From the NCBI RefSeq assembly GCF_900103325.1, contig NZ_FMXM01000015.1:1-64000 (forward strand): a DNA stretch of 64,000 bases. Reading direction: 5' to 3'. Source of the DNA: Mesorhizobium qingshengii. GTDB lineage: Bacteria; Pseudomonadota; Alphaproteobacteria; Rhizobiales; Rhizobiaceae. The notes beneath the pieces are model-generated. The model was not told where the DNA came from and made no database searches. It worked only from the letters and a program-made list of their open reading frames with translations. How positions within the stretch are numbered: the stretch's first letter is position 1; each line of letters begins with the position of its first letter. Below, piece after piece: positions 55,294 to 63,039 of this stretch. The position numbers and the translations under genes are program-made.

Positions 55294-56073
55294 TCAGGGC
55301 GCCGCCGAGAACGCCCTTATGCTGACGCCACTTTCTTCAAGCCGGGCCCGCACGCGCGCGGCGATGGTGACAGCCGCCGGTGTGTCGCTATGAACGCAGA
55401 TCGAATCGATCGGTGTCTGCAGCATCTGGCCAGAAATCGTCTCGATGGCGCCTTGCTCGACCATTCGGACGACCCGTTCCGCCGCCTTTTCGGCATCGTG
55501 GATGACCGCACCCTCCAGCTTGCGGGAGACCAGAAAACCTTCCTCTGTGTAGGCGCGGTCGGCGAAAATCTCGGACCTGACCGTCAGGCCCGTATCGCGC
55601 GCGATCCTGTCCTGGAAGCCCAGCGCAATGGCCAGGCATATCAGGCTGGGATCGACGGCCTTGACCGCGCGCGTTACGGCTTCGGCGATACTGCGGTCAG
55701 CCTGGGTAAGGTTGCCCAGTGCTCCATGCGCCTTCACATAGCGGATCGGATGGCCGGCATAAGCGGAAAGCGCCTGCGCCGCGCCGATCTGGTAGGCAAC
55801 TAGCCTTTCTACCTCGTCTGCGGAATGCGGGATGATGCGGCGTCCAAACCCCCACAGATCGGCGAAGCTCGGATGCGCGCCAACGGCAACGCCTTTCTCG
55901 AGCGCCATCGAGAAAGTGGCCGCCATGATCTCGGGGTCCCCGGCATGAAAGCCGCAGGCAACGTTGGCAGAGCTCACGATATCGAGGATCGCCGCGTCGT
56001 CACCGAGCCTGTACGCACCGAAGCCCTCGCCCATGTCGGAATTGATATCGACTTGCAGTTGTTTAGCCGTCAT
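55294..56073 (-). CDS. pxpA: 5-oxoprolinase subunit PxpA (LamB/YcsF family)
   Basis: Protein of 259 aa of the LamB/YcsF family, a TIM-barrel-like partner of PxpBC in the ATP-dependent opening of 5-oxoproline. VDINSDMGEGFGAYRLGDDAAILDIVSSANVACGFHAGDP begins at residue 8 with the conserved Asp/Glu and His; GAHPSFADLWGFGRR near 65 and RYVKAHGALGNL near 110 complete the usual set. The ATG at 56073 is 38 bp after the BCCP-like gene. It is the last gene of the operon aminotransferase - BCCP - biotin carboxylase - BCCP-like - pxpA, opposite in direction to pxpBC. Confidence 0.9.
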   Translation of the reverse strand: MTAKQLQVDINSDMGEGFGAYRLGDDAAILDIVSSANVACGFHAGDPEIMAATFSMALEKGVAVGAHPSFADLWGFGRRIIPHSADEVERLVAYQIGAAQALSAYAGHPIRYVKAHGALGNLTQADRSIAEAVTRAVKAVDPSLICLAIALGFQDRIARDTGLTVRSEIFADRAYTEEGFLVSRKLEGAVIHDAEKAAERVVRMVEQGAIETISGQMLQTPIDSICVHSDTPAAVTIAARVRARLEESGVSIRAFSAAP

Positions 56074-56111
56074 GGCGCTTTCCTAATGGTTCGAACGATC
56101 GCCTGTTGCCT

Positions 56112-56507
56112 TCAAGCCAGCGCGTAGAGCGGCGTGCCGTAACCGACGACTGCCCCGTCCTCGACCAGCGCCGCGCCCAGCACGCCGTCTGCCGATGCCA
56201 AGACTGCTTTCAGGCATGGACCAACCTGCAGGACACCGACCGTCTCGCCCTTGCGGACTGTCTGGCCAGGTTCGGCAACCGGGTGGCCGGTGGTTGGGTG
56301 ATCGAGACGGAAGATGCCGACGCCGAGCGCGCGCACGCATTTGAAGACCGTCTCGCCTACCGGCGCTCTGGCCGCCGCTACACGTGTTTCGGCAACAGCG
56401 GGTTGCATCCGCAGGCGCAGCGAAAACCCCGCCTCCGACATTTCGATCTCGCCGATGCAAGCGCTTGCGCACCAGGCGGCCAGCCTTTCGATCTCCTCAA
56501 TCGTCAT
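56112..56507 (-). CDS. Biotinyl-domain protein lacking the biotin-acceptor lysine
   Basis: Protein of 131 aa. An N-terminal helix (MTIEEIERLAAWCASACIG) and linker lead to a C-terminal lipoyl/biotinyl-type beta-barrel (VGIFRLDHPTTGHPVAEPGQTV... to GTPLYALA). Where the true BCCP next door has VGVLEAMKTF, this protein has VGVLQVGPCL: the AMK acceptor tetrad is lost and Lys is replaced by Pro. It therefore should not be biotinylated. The ATG at 56507 overlaps the biotin carboxylase stop by 11 bp. It may be a structural or regulatory subunit of the complex, or a decaying paralogue. Confidence 0.75.
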   Translation of the reverse strand: MTIEEIERLAAWCASACIGEIEMSEAGFSLRLRMQPAVAETRVAAARAPVGETVFKCVRALGVGIFRLDHPTTGHPVAEPGQTVRKGETVGVLQVGPCLKAVLASADGVLGAALVEDGAVVGYGTPLYALA

Positions 56508-57870
56508 TGCCGCCTCGTCGCTCGAGCAGACCGCCTTCAATGAGATGTTCGAGGTGATGGATATCGAAGCCTCCGGCGACGAAGCCGGGCTCCTCCATCA
56601 GGATGCTGTGCAGCGGCGCGTTGGTGGCGATGCCGACAGCCTCCATCTCGCCCAGCGCCCCGCTCATACGCCGGATCGCCTCGGCCCGCGTCGCGCCATG
56701 CGCCAGCAGCTTGGCCACCAGCGAGTCGTAATGCGGCGGCACCGTGTAGCCGGAGTAGAGATGCGATTCGACGCGGATTCCGGGACCGCCGGGCGGCGTC
56801 CAGCGCTCGACCCGACCAGGGTGCGGCCGGAAGCTATAGGGATCTTCAGCGTTGATGCGGCATTCGACGGCGTGACCCTGAATGTGGATGTCTTCTTGGC
56901 TGAACGACAGGGGTTCGCCCCGTGCGATGCGGATTTGCTCACGTACTATATCGATGCCGGTGACGAGTTCGGTAACGGGATGCTCCACCTGCACGCGGGT
57001 GTTCATCTCGATGAAATAGAAACGCCCGTCGTCGTAGAGGAATTCGAAGGTGCCCGCGCCGGTGTAGCCGATGGTCGGGCATGCGCGGGCGCACAGGTCG
57101 CCGATCTCGGCGATCGCCTCGCGGGCGATGCCGGGCGCCGGCGCCTCCTCGATGATTTTCTGATGGCGGCGCTGCATGGAGCAATCCCGCTCCCCAAGCC
57201 AGACCGCCGTACCGTGCCGGTCCGCCAGAATCTGGATCTCGATATGGCGCGGGTGCTCAAGGAATCTCTCCAGATAGACTTGCGGGTTGCCGAAGGCCCG
57301 CCCGGCTTCCTCTCGCGCCAGCGACACGGCCTCCATCAGTGCGCGCTCTTCGCGCACGATGCGCATGCCGCGCCCGCCGCCGCCGCCCGCCGCCTTGACG
57401 ATGACCGGATAGCCGATGGCTTCGGCATTGGCGCACACGGATTGCTCATCCTGCGGCAGCGCCCCCTCCGAGCCTGAGACGCAGGGAACGCCGGCAGCGA
57501 TCATCGTACGCTTGGCAAAGACTTTGTCGCCCATGGTACGGATGGCCGCCGCTGACGGCCCGATGAAGGCAAGGCCGGCATTCTCGACAGCCTCGGCGAA
57601 GGCCGAGTTCTCAGATAGGAAACCATAGCCCGGATGGATGGCGCCCGCGCCGGTGAGCTGCGCGGCGGTAATGATCTCTGCAATGTTGAGATAGCTCTCC
57701 GTCGAGGCAGCCGGCCCGATGCAGATCGCCCTATCCGCCAACGCAACATGGCGAAGGCTCGCATCGGCTTCCGAATGCGCCGCCACAGTCTTCAATCCGA
57801 GGTCGCGGCAGGCGCGCAGGATGCGTAATGCAATTTCACCGCGATTAGCGATAAGGACAGTGTCGAACAT
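56497..57870 (-). CDS. accC: Biotin carboxylase (AccC family)
   Basis: ATP-grasp enzyme of 457 aa that carboxylates biotin on a carrier protein using bicarbonate and ATP. LIANRGEIALRILRACRDLG at the start, KAAGGGGGRGMR (Gly-rich loop) near residue 160, RDCSMQRRHQKIIEEAPAP near 233, and EMNTRVQVEHPVTE near 287 with Glu and Arg of the active site are intact. Length matches stand-alone AccC. It is almost certainly a dedicated paralogue, since it sits between two carrier-like genes in a pxp cluster rather than beside accB alone. The partner carboxyltransferase is proposed to be PxpB/PxpC. Confidence 0.92.
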   Translation of the reverse strand: MFDTVLIANRGEIALRILRACRDLGLKTVAAHSEADASLRHVALADRAICIGPAASTESYLNIAEIITAAQLTGAGAIHPGYGFLSENSAFAEAVENAGLAFIGPSAAAIRTMGDKVFAKRTMIAAGVPCVSGSEGALPQDEQSVCANAEAIGYPVIVKAAGGGGGRGMRIVREERALMEAVSLAREEAGRAFGNPQVYLERFLEHPRHIEIQILADRHGTAVWLGERDCSMQRRHQKIIEEAPAPGIAREAIAEIGDLCARACPTIGYTGAGTFEFLYDDGRFYFIEMNTRVQVEHPVTELVTGIDIVREQIRIARGEPLSFSQEDIHIQGHAVECRINAEDPYSFRPHPGRVERWTPPGGPGIRVESHLYSGYTVPPHYDSLVAKLLAHGATRAEAIRRMSGALGEMEAVGIATNAPLHSILMEEPGFVAGGFDIHHLEHLIEGGLLERRGGNDD

Positions 57871-57875
57871 CGCCC

Positions 57876-58316
57876 TTACCCCACGTCTTCCAGAACGAAC
57901 AGTACGTCGCCGGACTGCACGGCGGCATGGTCGTCGAAAGCGATCTGCACAATCCTCCCGGCGCGATCAGATTCCACGACATTGAACGTCTTCATGGCTT
58001 CCAGGACGCCGACCTTCTGCCCTTCCTCAACCACATCGCCGACCGAAGCGAGCGGCGGCTCACCTTCGGTACTGGAACGGTAGAACACGCCCGTCAGCGG
58101 CGCGCGGATCGAATGCCGCGCGATGGACGGAGCCGTCGGAGCCGGATTTGAGGAAACGGCAGTGCCTAGCGCTGGCCCTGACTGCAACGAGGCAGATTGC
58201 TCCGGTTTCGCCTGCCTAGAAATGCGGATGCGAACTCCGTCGCGCTGGACCTCCAGGTCACCAATGGGCGAACGCGAGACAAATTCGATTAGTCTTTGGA
58301 CAAAGTCGAGATCCAT
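57876..58316 (-). CDS. accB: Biotin carboxyl carrier protein
   Basis: Carrier protein of 146 aa. An N-terminal helical region (VQRLIEFVSRSPIGDLEVQRDGVRIRISR) and a Pro/Ala-rich linker precede the biotinyl domain, whose acceptor motif GVLEAMKTFNVV has the biotin Lys at about residue 112. The ATG at 58316 is 8 bp after the aminotransferase stop, and its own stop lies 5 bp before the accC start. It would shuttle carboxybiotin between AccC and the carboxyltransferase. Confidence 0.92.
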   Translation of the reverse strand: MDLDFVQRLIEFVSRSPIGDLEVQRDGVRIRISRQAKPEQSASLQSGPALGTAVSSNPAPTAPSIARHSIRAPLTGVFYRSSTEGEPPLASVGDVVEEGQKVGVLEAMKTFNVVESDRAGRIVQIAFDDHAAVQSGDVLFVLEDVG

Positions 58317-58324
58317 GGTCGGGA

Positions 58325-59527
58325 CTAACGCAACGCTTCGACGGCCTCGGCGATACGCCCGATCGCTTTTTCGATCAGGTCCATCGACGTGGCTATGGAA
58401 ATGCGGAAATGCGGCGACAGGCCGTAAGCCGAGCCCTGGACCACCGCGACCCGCGCCCGATCGAGAAGGTAAAGTGAGAGGTCATCGTCGCTGCTGATAA
58501 TAGTGCCATCCGGGCGTCGTCGGCCAATCAAGGCCGAGCAATTGGGATAGAGATAGAAAGCGCCCTCGGGCGTCTGGCAGGTGAAGTCAGGAATCGCGCG
58601 CAACAACTCCAAGGCGCGGTCGCGCCGCGCCTGGAATTCGAGCGTGCGCGGGCGAAGAAAATCCTGACGACCTTCCAGCGCGGCTATGGTAGCGGCCTGC
58701 GAGATGGATGACGGGTTCGACGTGCTTTGGCTCTGCACTGTCGCCATGGCGCGGATCAGCGCCTCCGGCCCCCCGGCATAGCCGATCCGCCAGCCGGTCA
58801 TGGAATAGGCCTTCGACACGCCGTTGACCGTCAGCGTGCGGTCCTTCAGCCGCGGCTCGACAGCGGCGATGGTATGGAACGCGCGCCCATCGAACAGAAT
58901 GTGCTCGTAGATGTCGTCTGTCAGCACATGGACATGCGGGTAGTCGAGCAACACCTCGGCCAGTCCGGCAAGTTCGTCACGGCTGTAGACGGCGCCTGTC
59001 GGGTTGGATGGAGTGTTGAGCAGCAGCCACTTCGTGCGCTCGGTGATGGCTTCCCGCAAGGCTCGCGGTCTCAGCTTGAACCCTTCCGCCTCCGTACAGG
59101 GAACTACCACAGGCTTGCCTTCACTCAGCAGCACGATGTCGGTGTAGGAAACCCAATATGGCGCGGGAACAACCACCTCGTCACCCGGGGCGAGCGTTGC
59201 CAGCAAGGCGTTGTAGATGACCTGCTTTGCGCCGCCCGCGACAGTGATTTGGGAGGGCTTGTAGTCGAGGCTGTTCTCGCGCCTGAATTTCTCCGCCACC
59301 GCCTTCTTCAGCGCGGCCGTGCCGTCCACCGACGTATACCGCGTCTCACCCCTGCGCATGGCATCGTAGGCCGCCTCGACGATGTGTGGGGGCGTCGGAA
59401 AGTCCGGCTCGCCCGCGCTCAAGCCGACAACGTCGATGCCGGCCGAGCGCATTTCAATTGCCCGAGCGGTGACCGCCATACTGGGGCTTGGCTTGATGAC
59501 GTCGAGACGGGGAGCAATGAGGCCCAC
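58325..59527 (-). CDS. Class I/II aminotransferase (aspartate aminotransferase-like)
   Basis: PLP enzyme of 400 aa of the AatA/AspC subgroup 1-gamma. GLSAGEPDFPTPPHIVEAA near residue 35, GGAKQVIYNALLATL near 100, NTPSNPTGAVYS near 170, and the PLP Lys in NGVSKAYSMTGWRIGY near 235 are all present, with the substrate Arg in HFRISIATS near the end. The GTG at 59527 is chosen because GAGGAACG precedes it and because it restores the usual length; the longer frame from 59614 would include the operator-like site. It leads the biotin carboxylase-pxpA operon, so it may remove or add the amino group of the pathway substrate. Confidence 0.88.
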   Translation of the reverse strand: MGLIAPRLDVIKPSPSMAVTARAIEMRSAGIDVVGLSAGEPDFPTPPHIVEAAYDAMRRGETRYTSVDGTAALKKAVAEKFRRENSLDYKPSQITVAGGAKQVIYNALLATLAPGDEVVVPAPYWVSYTDIVLLSEGKPVVVPCTEAEGFKLRPRALREAITERTKWLLLNTPSNPTGAVYSRDELAGLAEVLLDYPHVHVLTDDIYEHILFDGRAFHTIAAVEPRLKDRTLTVNGVSKAYSMTGWRIGYAGGPEALIRAMATVQSQSTSNPSSISQAATIAALEGRQDFLRPRTLEFQARRDRALELLRAIPDFTCQTPEGAFYLYPNCSALIGRRRPDGTIISSDDDLSLYLLDRARVAVVQGSAYGLSPHFRISIATSMDLIEKAIGRIAEAVEALR

Positions 59528-59585
59528 GGAACGTTCCTCGGTGTGGCTGCCCAACCTTACCAGGGCAGATGGCGTTCGTGGAAAT

Positions 59586-59600
59586 TGGATAATGTATTCT
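59586..59600. promoter_or_regulatory. Operator-like palindrome C (aminotransferase-acc-pxpA operon)
   Basis: TGGATA-ATG-TATTCT, a degenerate copy (left arm exact, right arm 4 of 6) of the motif at 51233. It lies 59 bp upstream of the aminotransferase GTG in the region shared with the divergent FAD oxidoreductase gene. A lone TATCCA half-site at 59679-59684 lies on the other side, nearer that gene. Confidence 0.45.
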
Positions 59601-59725
59601 AATTTTTCCGTCAAACCCCTTTTTTTGCACCAAAGGCCGGGTTATGTCTTATGCAAGGGTGGCGTTGGAAACAAAAAGTATCCAATCTTCAGCGTATGGT
59701 ATTCAAAATAGGAAACACGGTCAGG

Positions 59726-60904
59726 ATGGGCACAAACTATGACGTGGTGATCGTCGGCGGAGGCGTGGTCGGCAGTTCGATCGCCTACTTTCTATCTGCC
59801 AATTCAGATTTCGATGGTAGGATCGCGGTTATCGAGCGCGATCCGTACTACACGGCCTCATCGTCCTCATTGTCGACCAGCGCCATACGCCAGCAGTTCG
59901 GCACAGCGCCTAACATCGCCATGTCGCAGTTCAGCATCGACTTCCTACGCGAGGTAAACACGCGGCTTGCTATTGGCGACGAGTTGGCTGACATCGGGTT
60001 GTATGAGCCAGGCTATCTCGTGCTGGCGACGCCCGAGCGCGCCGATGCGCAACGTAGCAAGAACCGCATTCAGCGCAGCATGGGCGTCGACGCGGAATTG
60101 ATCGACCAGGTCGATCTGGCACGACGCTTCCCTTGGCTCAACACGGACGATCTCGCCCTCGGCTCACTTGGCATTGGCAGCGAAGGCTGGTTCGACGGCC
60201 CTGGCCTAATGCAGGCCTTCCGTCGAAAGGCGCGCACGCAGGGCGTGGACTATCTTGCCGCGACCGTGACCAAATTGACCATGGCTTCTTCCTGCAAAGT
60301 TGGCGAGGTGGTGCTGGACAATGGCGAACGGCTTGCCGCAGGAACGGTGATTAACGCGGCCGGACCATGGAGCGCGGGTATTGCTAGGATGGCCGGCGCG
60401 GACCTGCCGGTTGTTCCGAGCAAGCGATGCGTCTTCGTCTTCGAGACACCGGCAAGGATCGAGAACTGCCCCTTCATCTTCGACACAAGCGGCCTCTGGC
60501 TCCGGCCGGAAGGTCAGTTGTTCCTGTGCGGTGTTCCGCCGGTGCGCGAGAACGAGCCAGACGATTTTGGCCTGGATGTGGACTACGAACTGTTCGACGA
60601 ATTGATCTGGCCAGCGCTGGCCCATCGTGTGCCTGGTTTCGAACAATTGCGGATGCTGCGCGCCTGGGCAGGGCTCTATGAGTACAATACTTTCGACCAT
60701 AGCGGCATCATCGGGCGACATCCTGAGGTCTCGAACCTTGTGCTGGCCACCGGCTTCAGCGGCCACGGCATGATGCATGCGGCGGCAACCGGGTCAGGCG
60801 TCAGTGACCTCGTCGCTTACGGCGAGTACCGCTCCATTGACCTGTCGGCCTTCCGCTATGAACGGATCGCCGCCAACCAGCCCATCGAGGAACATGTCTA
60901 CTGA
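59726..60904 (+). CDS. FAD-dependent oxidoreductase (DAO family)
   Basis: DAO-fold flavoprotein of 392 aa, likely oxidising a secondary or N-substituted amino acid. The FAD motif VVIVGGGVVGSSIAYFL is at residues 7-23, followed by IAVIERDPYYTASSSSLSTSAIRQQFG, resembling the sarcosine/dimethylglycine-oxidase-like and FOXRED1 group. VINAAGPWSAGIARMAG near 210 and FDHSGIIGRHPEVSNLVLATGFSGHGMMHA near 330-355 complete the fold. The ATG at 59726 has GGAAAC eleven bases upstream. It is transcribed divergently from the aminotransferase operon and is followed by the GntR gene. Confidence 0.87.
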   Translation: MGTNYDVVIVGGGVVGSSIAYFLSANSDFDGRIAVIERDPYYTASSSSLSTSAIRQQFGTAPNIAMSQFSIDFLREVNTRLAIGDELADIGLYEPGYLVLATPERADAQRSKNRIQRSMGVDAELIDQVDLARRFPWLNTDDLALGSLGIGSEGWFDGPGLMQAFRRKARTQGVDYLAATVTKLTMASSCKVGEVVLDNGERLAAGTVINAAGPWSAGIARMAGADLPVVPSKRCVFVFETPARIENCPFIFDTSGLWLRPEGQLFLCGVPPVRENEPDDFGLDVDYELFDELIWPALAHRVPGFEQLRMLRAWAGLYEYNTFDHSGIIGRHPEVSNLVLATGFSGHGMMHAAATGSGVSDLVAYGEYRSIDLSAFRYERIAANQPIEEHVY

Positions 60905-61010
60905 AGCGAAACGGGCGGCATGGCATCAGATTGACAACGGTGCTATGCGTCCACTTCTTCAATCAAAACGGCGCCAATCAAAAACAAGGCGACCGCCCCC
61001 AGGCTGATTT

Positions 61011-61664
61011 ATGCTCGTACAGAAGAAAACCATCTCGACCCAGGTCGCCGATGCCATACGGCAGAAGATCCTGATGGGCGAATACGCTGGTAACTTCCAG
61101 TTGCGGCAAGAGCATTTGGCCACCGAGTTCGGTGTTAGCCGAATTCCGGTACGAGAGGCGCTACATCAGCTTCATTCGGAAGGCTTCGTCACGCTGGTTT
61201 CCCACAAGGGAGCTGTCGTCACCTCCATTTCCCTGGACGAGATCCTCGAGCTCTACGAGTTGCGGGCCCGGATCGAAACATGGCTGCTTGCCCTTGCCAT
61301 TCCAAGGATGACGGAGGCGGACCTCGCGCTTGCCCGTGAACGCGCAGAACAGCACCAGGAACAGGGCAGAACAGGTGAGTACTCGAACCAGCTGAACTGG
61401 AATTTCCACGCGACGCTCTACGCGCCGTCCGGTCGCAAGGCGACAATCGAATTGGTGGGACGCATCTACCAGCAACTGGAACGATACACCCGCATGATGG
61501 TGACGCTCACCGAGATTCAGGTGCAGTCCGACCGCGACCATTGGCAACTCATCGAACTGTGTGAAGCCAAGGATACGTTGCGCGCGGTCAGCCTGTTGGA
61601 AATGCATATCATCACTAGCGGAAGATTCCTGGTCGAGCGCCTTCAGGAATTGCGGGGAAGCTGA
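61011..61664 (+). CDS. GntR-family regulator with FCD domain
   Basis: Transcription factor of 217 aa. The winged helix-turn-helix runs over residues 8-72 (ISTQVADAIRQKILMGEY; LATEFGVSRIPVREALHQL). An FCD (FadR C-terminal) ligand-binding domain follows, with ELYELRARIETWLLALAIPRM and metal-type His residues (NWNFHATLY; EMHIITSGRF). It lies 106 bp after the FAD oxidoreductase gene on the same strand. It is the only regulator in the island and the natural candidate to bind the TGGATA-N3-TATCCA sites upstream of the three catabolic operons. Confidence 0.88.
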   Translation: MLVQKKTISTQVADAIRQKILMGEYAGNFQLRQEHLATEFGVSRIPVREALHQLHSEGFVTLVSHKGAVVTSISLDEILELYELRARIETWLLALAIPRMTEADLALARERAEQHQEQGRTGEYSNQLNWNFHATLYAPSGRKATIELVGRIYQQLERYTRMMVTLTEIQVQSDRDHWQLIELCEAKDTLRAVSLLEMHIITSGRFLVERLQELRGS

Positions 61665-61712
61665 CCAGTTTCCCCGCCCCCTCGTCCAGCCCCAATCCTT
61701 CGCGCGGGAAGA

Positions 61713-62162
61713 TCATTTGCCGGGCAGATTGGTTGCCCGGGTCAGCAAGATGACGCCCGCCTTGTTGACCGTGTCGTAATAGGTGAAGCCGGTGCGGTTT
61801 TCCCGGCGCCCACGCATCAGCACGGAAAGCCCGTCGATTTTCGCCTTGGTCTCGGCTGCGTCCGCGTCACGGACTTCAAAGCCGATATGGAAGACACCTT
61901 CACCCTTGGTATCCAGATGAATGCGCTGCGGTGAAGGATCGTGGTTCGGCTGACAAAGTTGCAGCTGAACGCTCGGCAGGTTGCAGATCCGGTATTGCAT
62001 CGCCCTGAAACCCTCGGGGCTCGGCACCTGGAGTTCTTCATACTCGGCCAGCGGCGGATAGGACTCCCAAGGCCCAATGCCGATGGAGTCATAGTAGGCC
62101 TGCGCCTTGTCGATATCATGCACGACGATGCAGATGTGATGCAGCTTGTCGAAGTTACCCAT
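61713..62162 (-). CDS. VOC-family protein (glyoxalase/methylmalonyl-CoA epimerase-like)
   Basis: Protein of 149 aa with VOC fold. KLHHICIVVHDIDKAQAYYDSIGIGPWE at the start and GEGVFHIGFEVRDADAAETKAKIDG near residue 90 carry the conserved metal-ligand His positions, and FTYYDTVNKAGVILLTR lies near the end. The pattern is close to methylmalonyl-CoA epimerase-type and lactoylglutathione-lyase-like proteins of catabolic clusters. The ATG at 62162 is 4 bp after the SDR stop, so the two are co-translated. Confidence 0.8.
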   Translation of the reverse strand: MGNFDKLHHICIVVHDIDKAQAYYDSIGIGPWESYPPLAEYEELQVPSPEGFRAMQYRICNLPSVQLQLCQPNHDPSPQRIHLDTKGEGVFHIGFEVRDADAAETKAKIDGLSVLMRGRRENRTGFTYYDTVNKAGVILLTRATNLPGK

Positions 62163-62166
62163 GTCC

Positions 62167-62946
62167 TCACTCCTTGATCGGGACCGTATAGTTCAGCACG
62201 CGGCGCCCGCCGTCGGGGTAGATCGTCTCGCCGGTGATGTAGGATGCGTCGTCGCTGGCCAGGAACGCCACGACGGAGGCGATCTCGGCTGCGGTTCCCA
62301 GGCGACCGAGCGGTGTCCGCGAAAGAACCGCCCGTCGCATTTCCTCCGAATCAATGAATGTCCCGTCCATGACCATATCCGTTGCGATGGTGCCCGGCCC
62401 GACCCCAACCACGCGGATGCCGTGGGGCGCGAAGGCGACGGCCGCCGTGCTGGTGACCTGGTTCATGCCGCCCTTGGAGATCGCGTAGGTGGCAACGCGC
62501 GGGTTGGCGAGGCCCGAATTGATCGACGACATGTTGATGATGACGCCGCCTCCGCCCTGCGCGATCATCCGGCGGGCCGCGGCCTGGGTGCCCATGAACG
62601 CACCCTTCAGGTTGACAGCGAGAACCCTGTCGTAATCCGCCTCGCTGATATCGAGAAAGTCTTGAACCGGAGCGATGCCGGCATTGTTGACCATGATGTC
62701 GACACGGCCGAACTTCGCCGCCGCCGCCGCAACCAGCGCATCGACCTGGTCCTTCTTGCTAACATCCGTAACGACTGCCAGCACGCTATCGGCAGTACCG
62801 ATTTCGCCGGCACATTTCTTCAGTTCCGCGGCATTGATATCGCCGAGGACGACCTTCGCGCCTTCGGCCAGAAAGCGTTCGGCGCAAGCGCGCCCGATGC
62901 CACGCGCCGCCCCGGTGACGACCGCCACCTTGCCCGTTTGTCTCAT
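62167..62946 (-). CDS. Short-chain dehydrogenase/reductase (paralogue of the 51280 SDR)
   Basis: Classical SDR of 259 aa. VVTGAARGIGRACAERF at residues 9-25, VNNAGIAPVQDF near 85, Ser in NMSSINSGLANP near 139 and Y-x3-K in TYAISKGGMNQV near 153. The C-terminus LNYTVPIKE and segments such as SRTPLGR and ASDDASYI mirror the SDR at 51280-52056. The ATG at 62946 has AAGGGATT upstream; an ATG at 62964 lacks one. It lies 93 bp after the aldehyde dehydrogenase stop on the same strand. Confidence 0.9.
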   Translation of the reverse strand: MRQTGKVAVVTGAARGIGRACAERFLAEGAKVVLGDINAAELKKCAGEIGTADSVLAVVTDVSKKDQVDALVAAAAAKFGRVDIMVNNAGIAPVQDFLDISEADYDRVLAVNLKGAFMGTQAAARRMIAQGGGGVIINMSSINSGLANPRVATYAISKGGMNQVTSTAAVAFAPHGIRVVGVGPGTIATDMVMDGTFIDSEEMRRAVLSRTPLGRLGTAAEIASVVAFLASDDASYITGETIYPDGGRRVLNYTVPIKE

Positions 62947-63039
62947 GTCCAATCCCTTCGTCATTGTAAGTAGGCCACGGATTCTGGGAGCGGCATGCCG
63001 AGCCTGACGGATTCGGACAAGTCTCCCATGCAGCCTACC

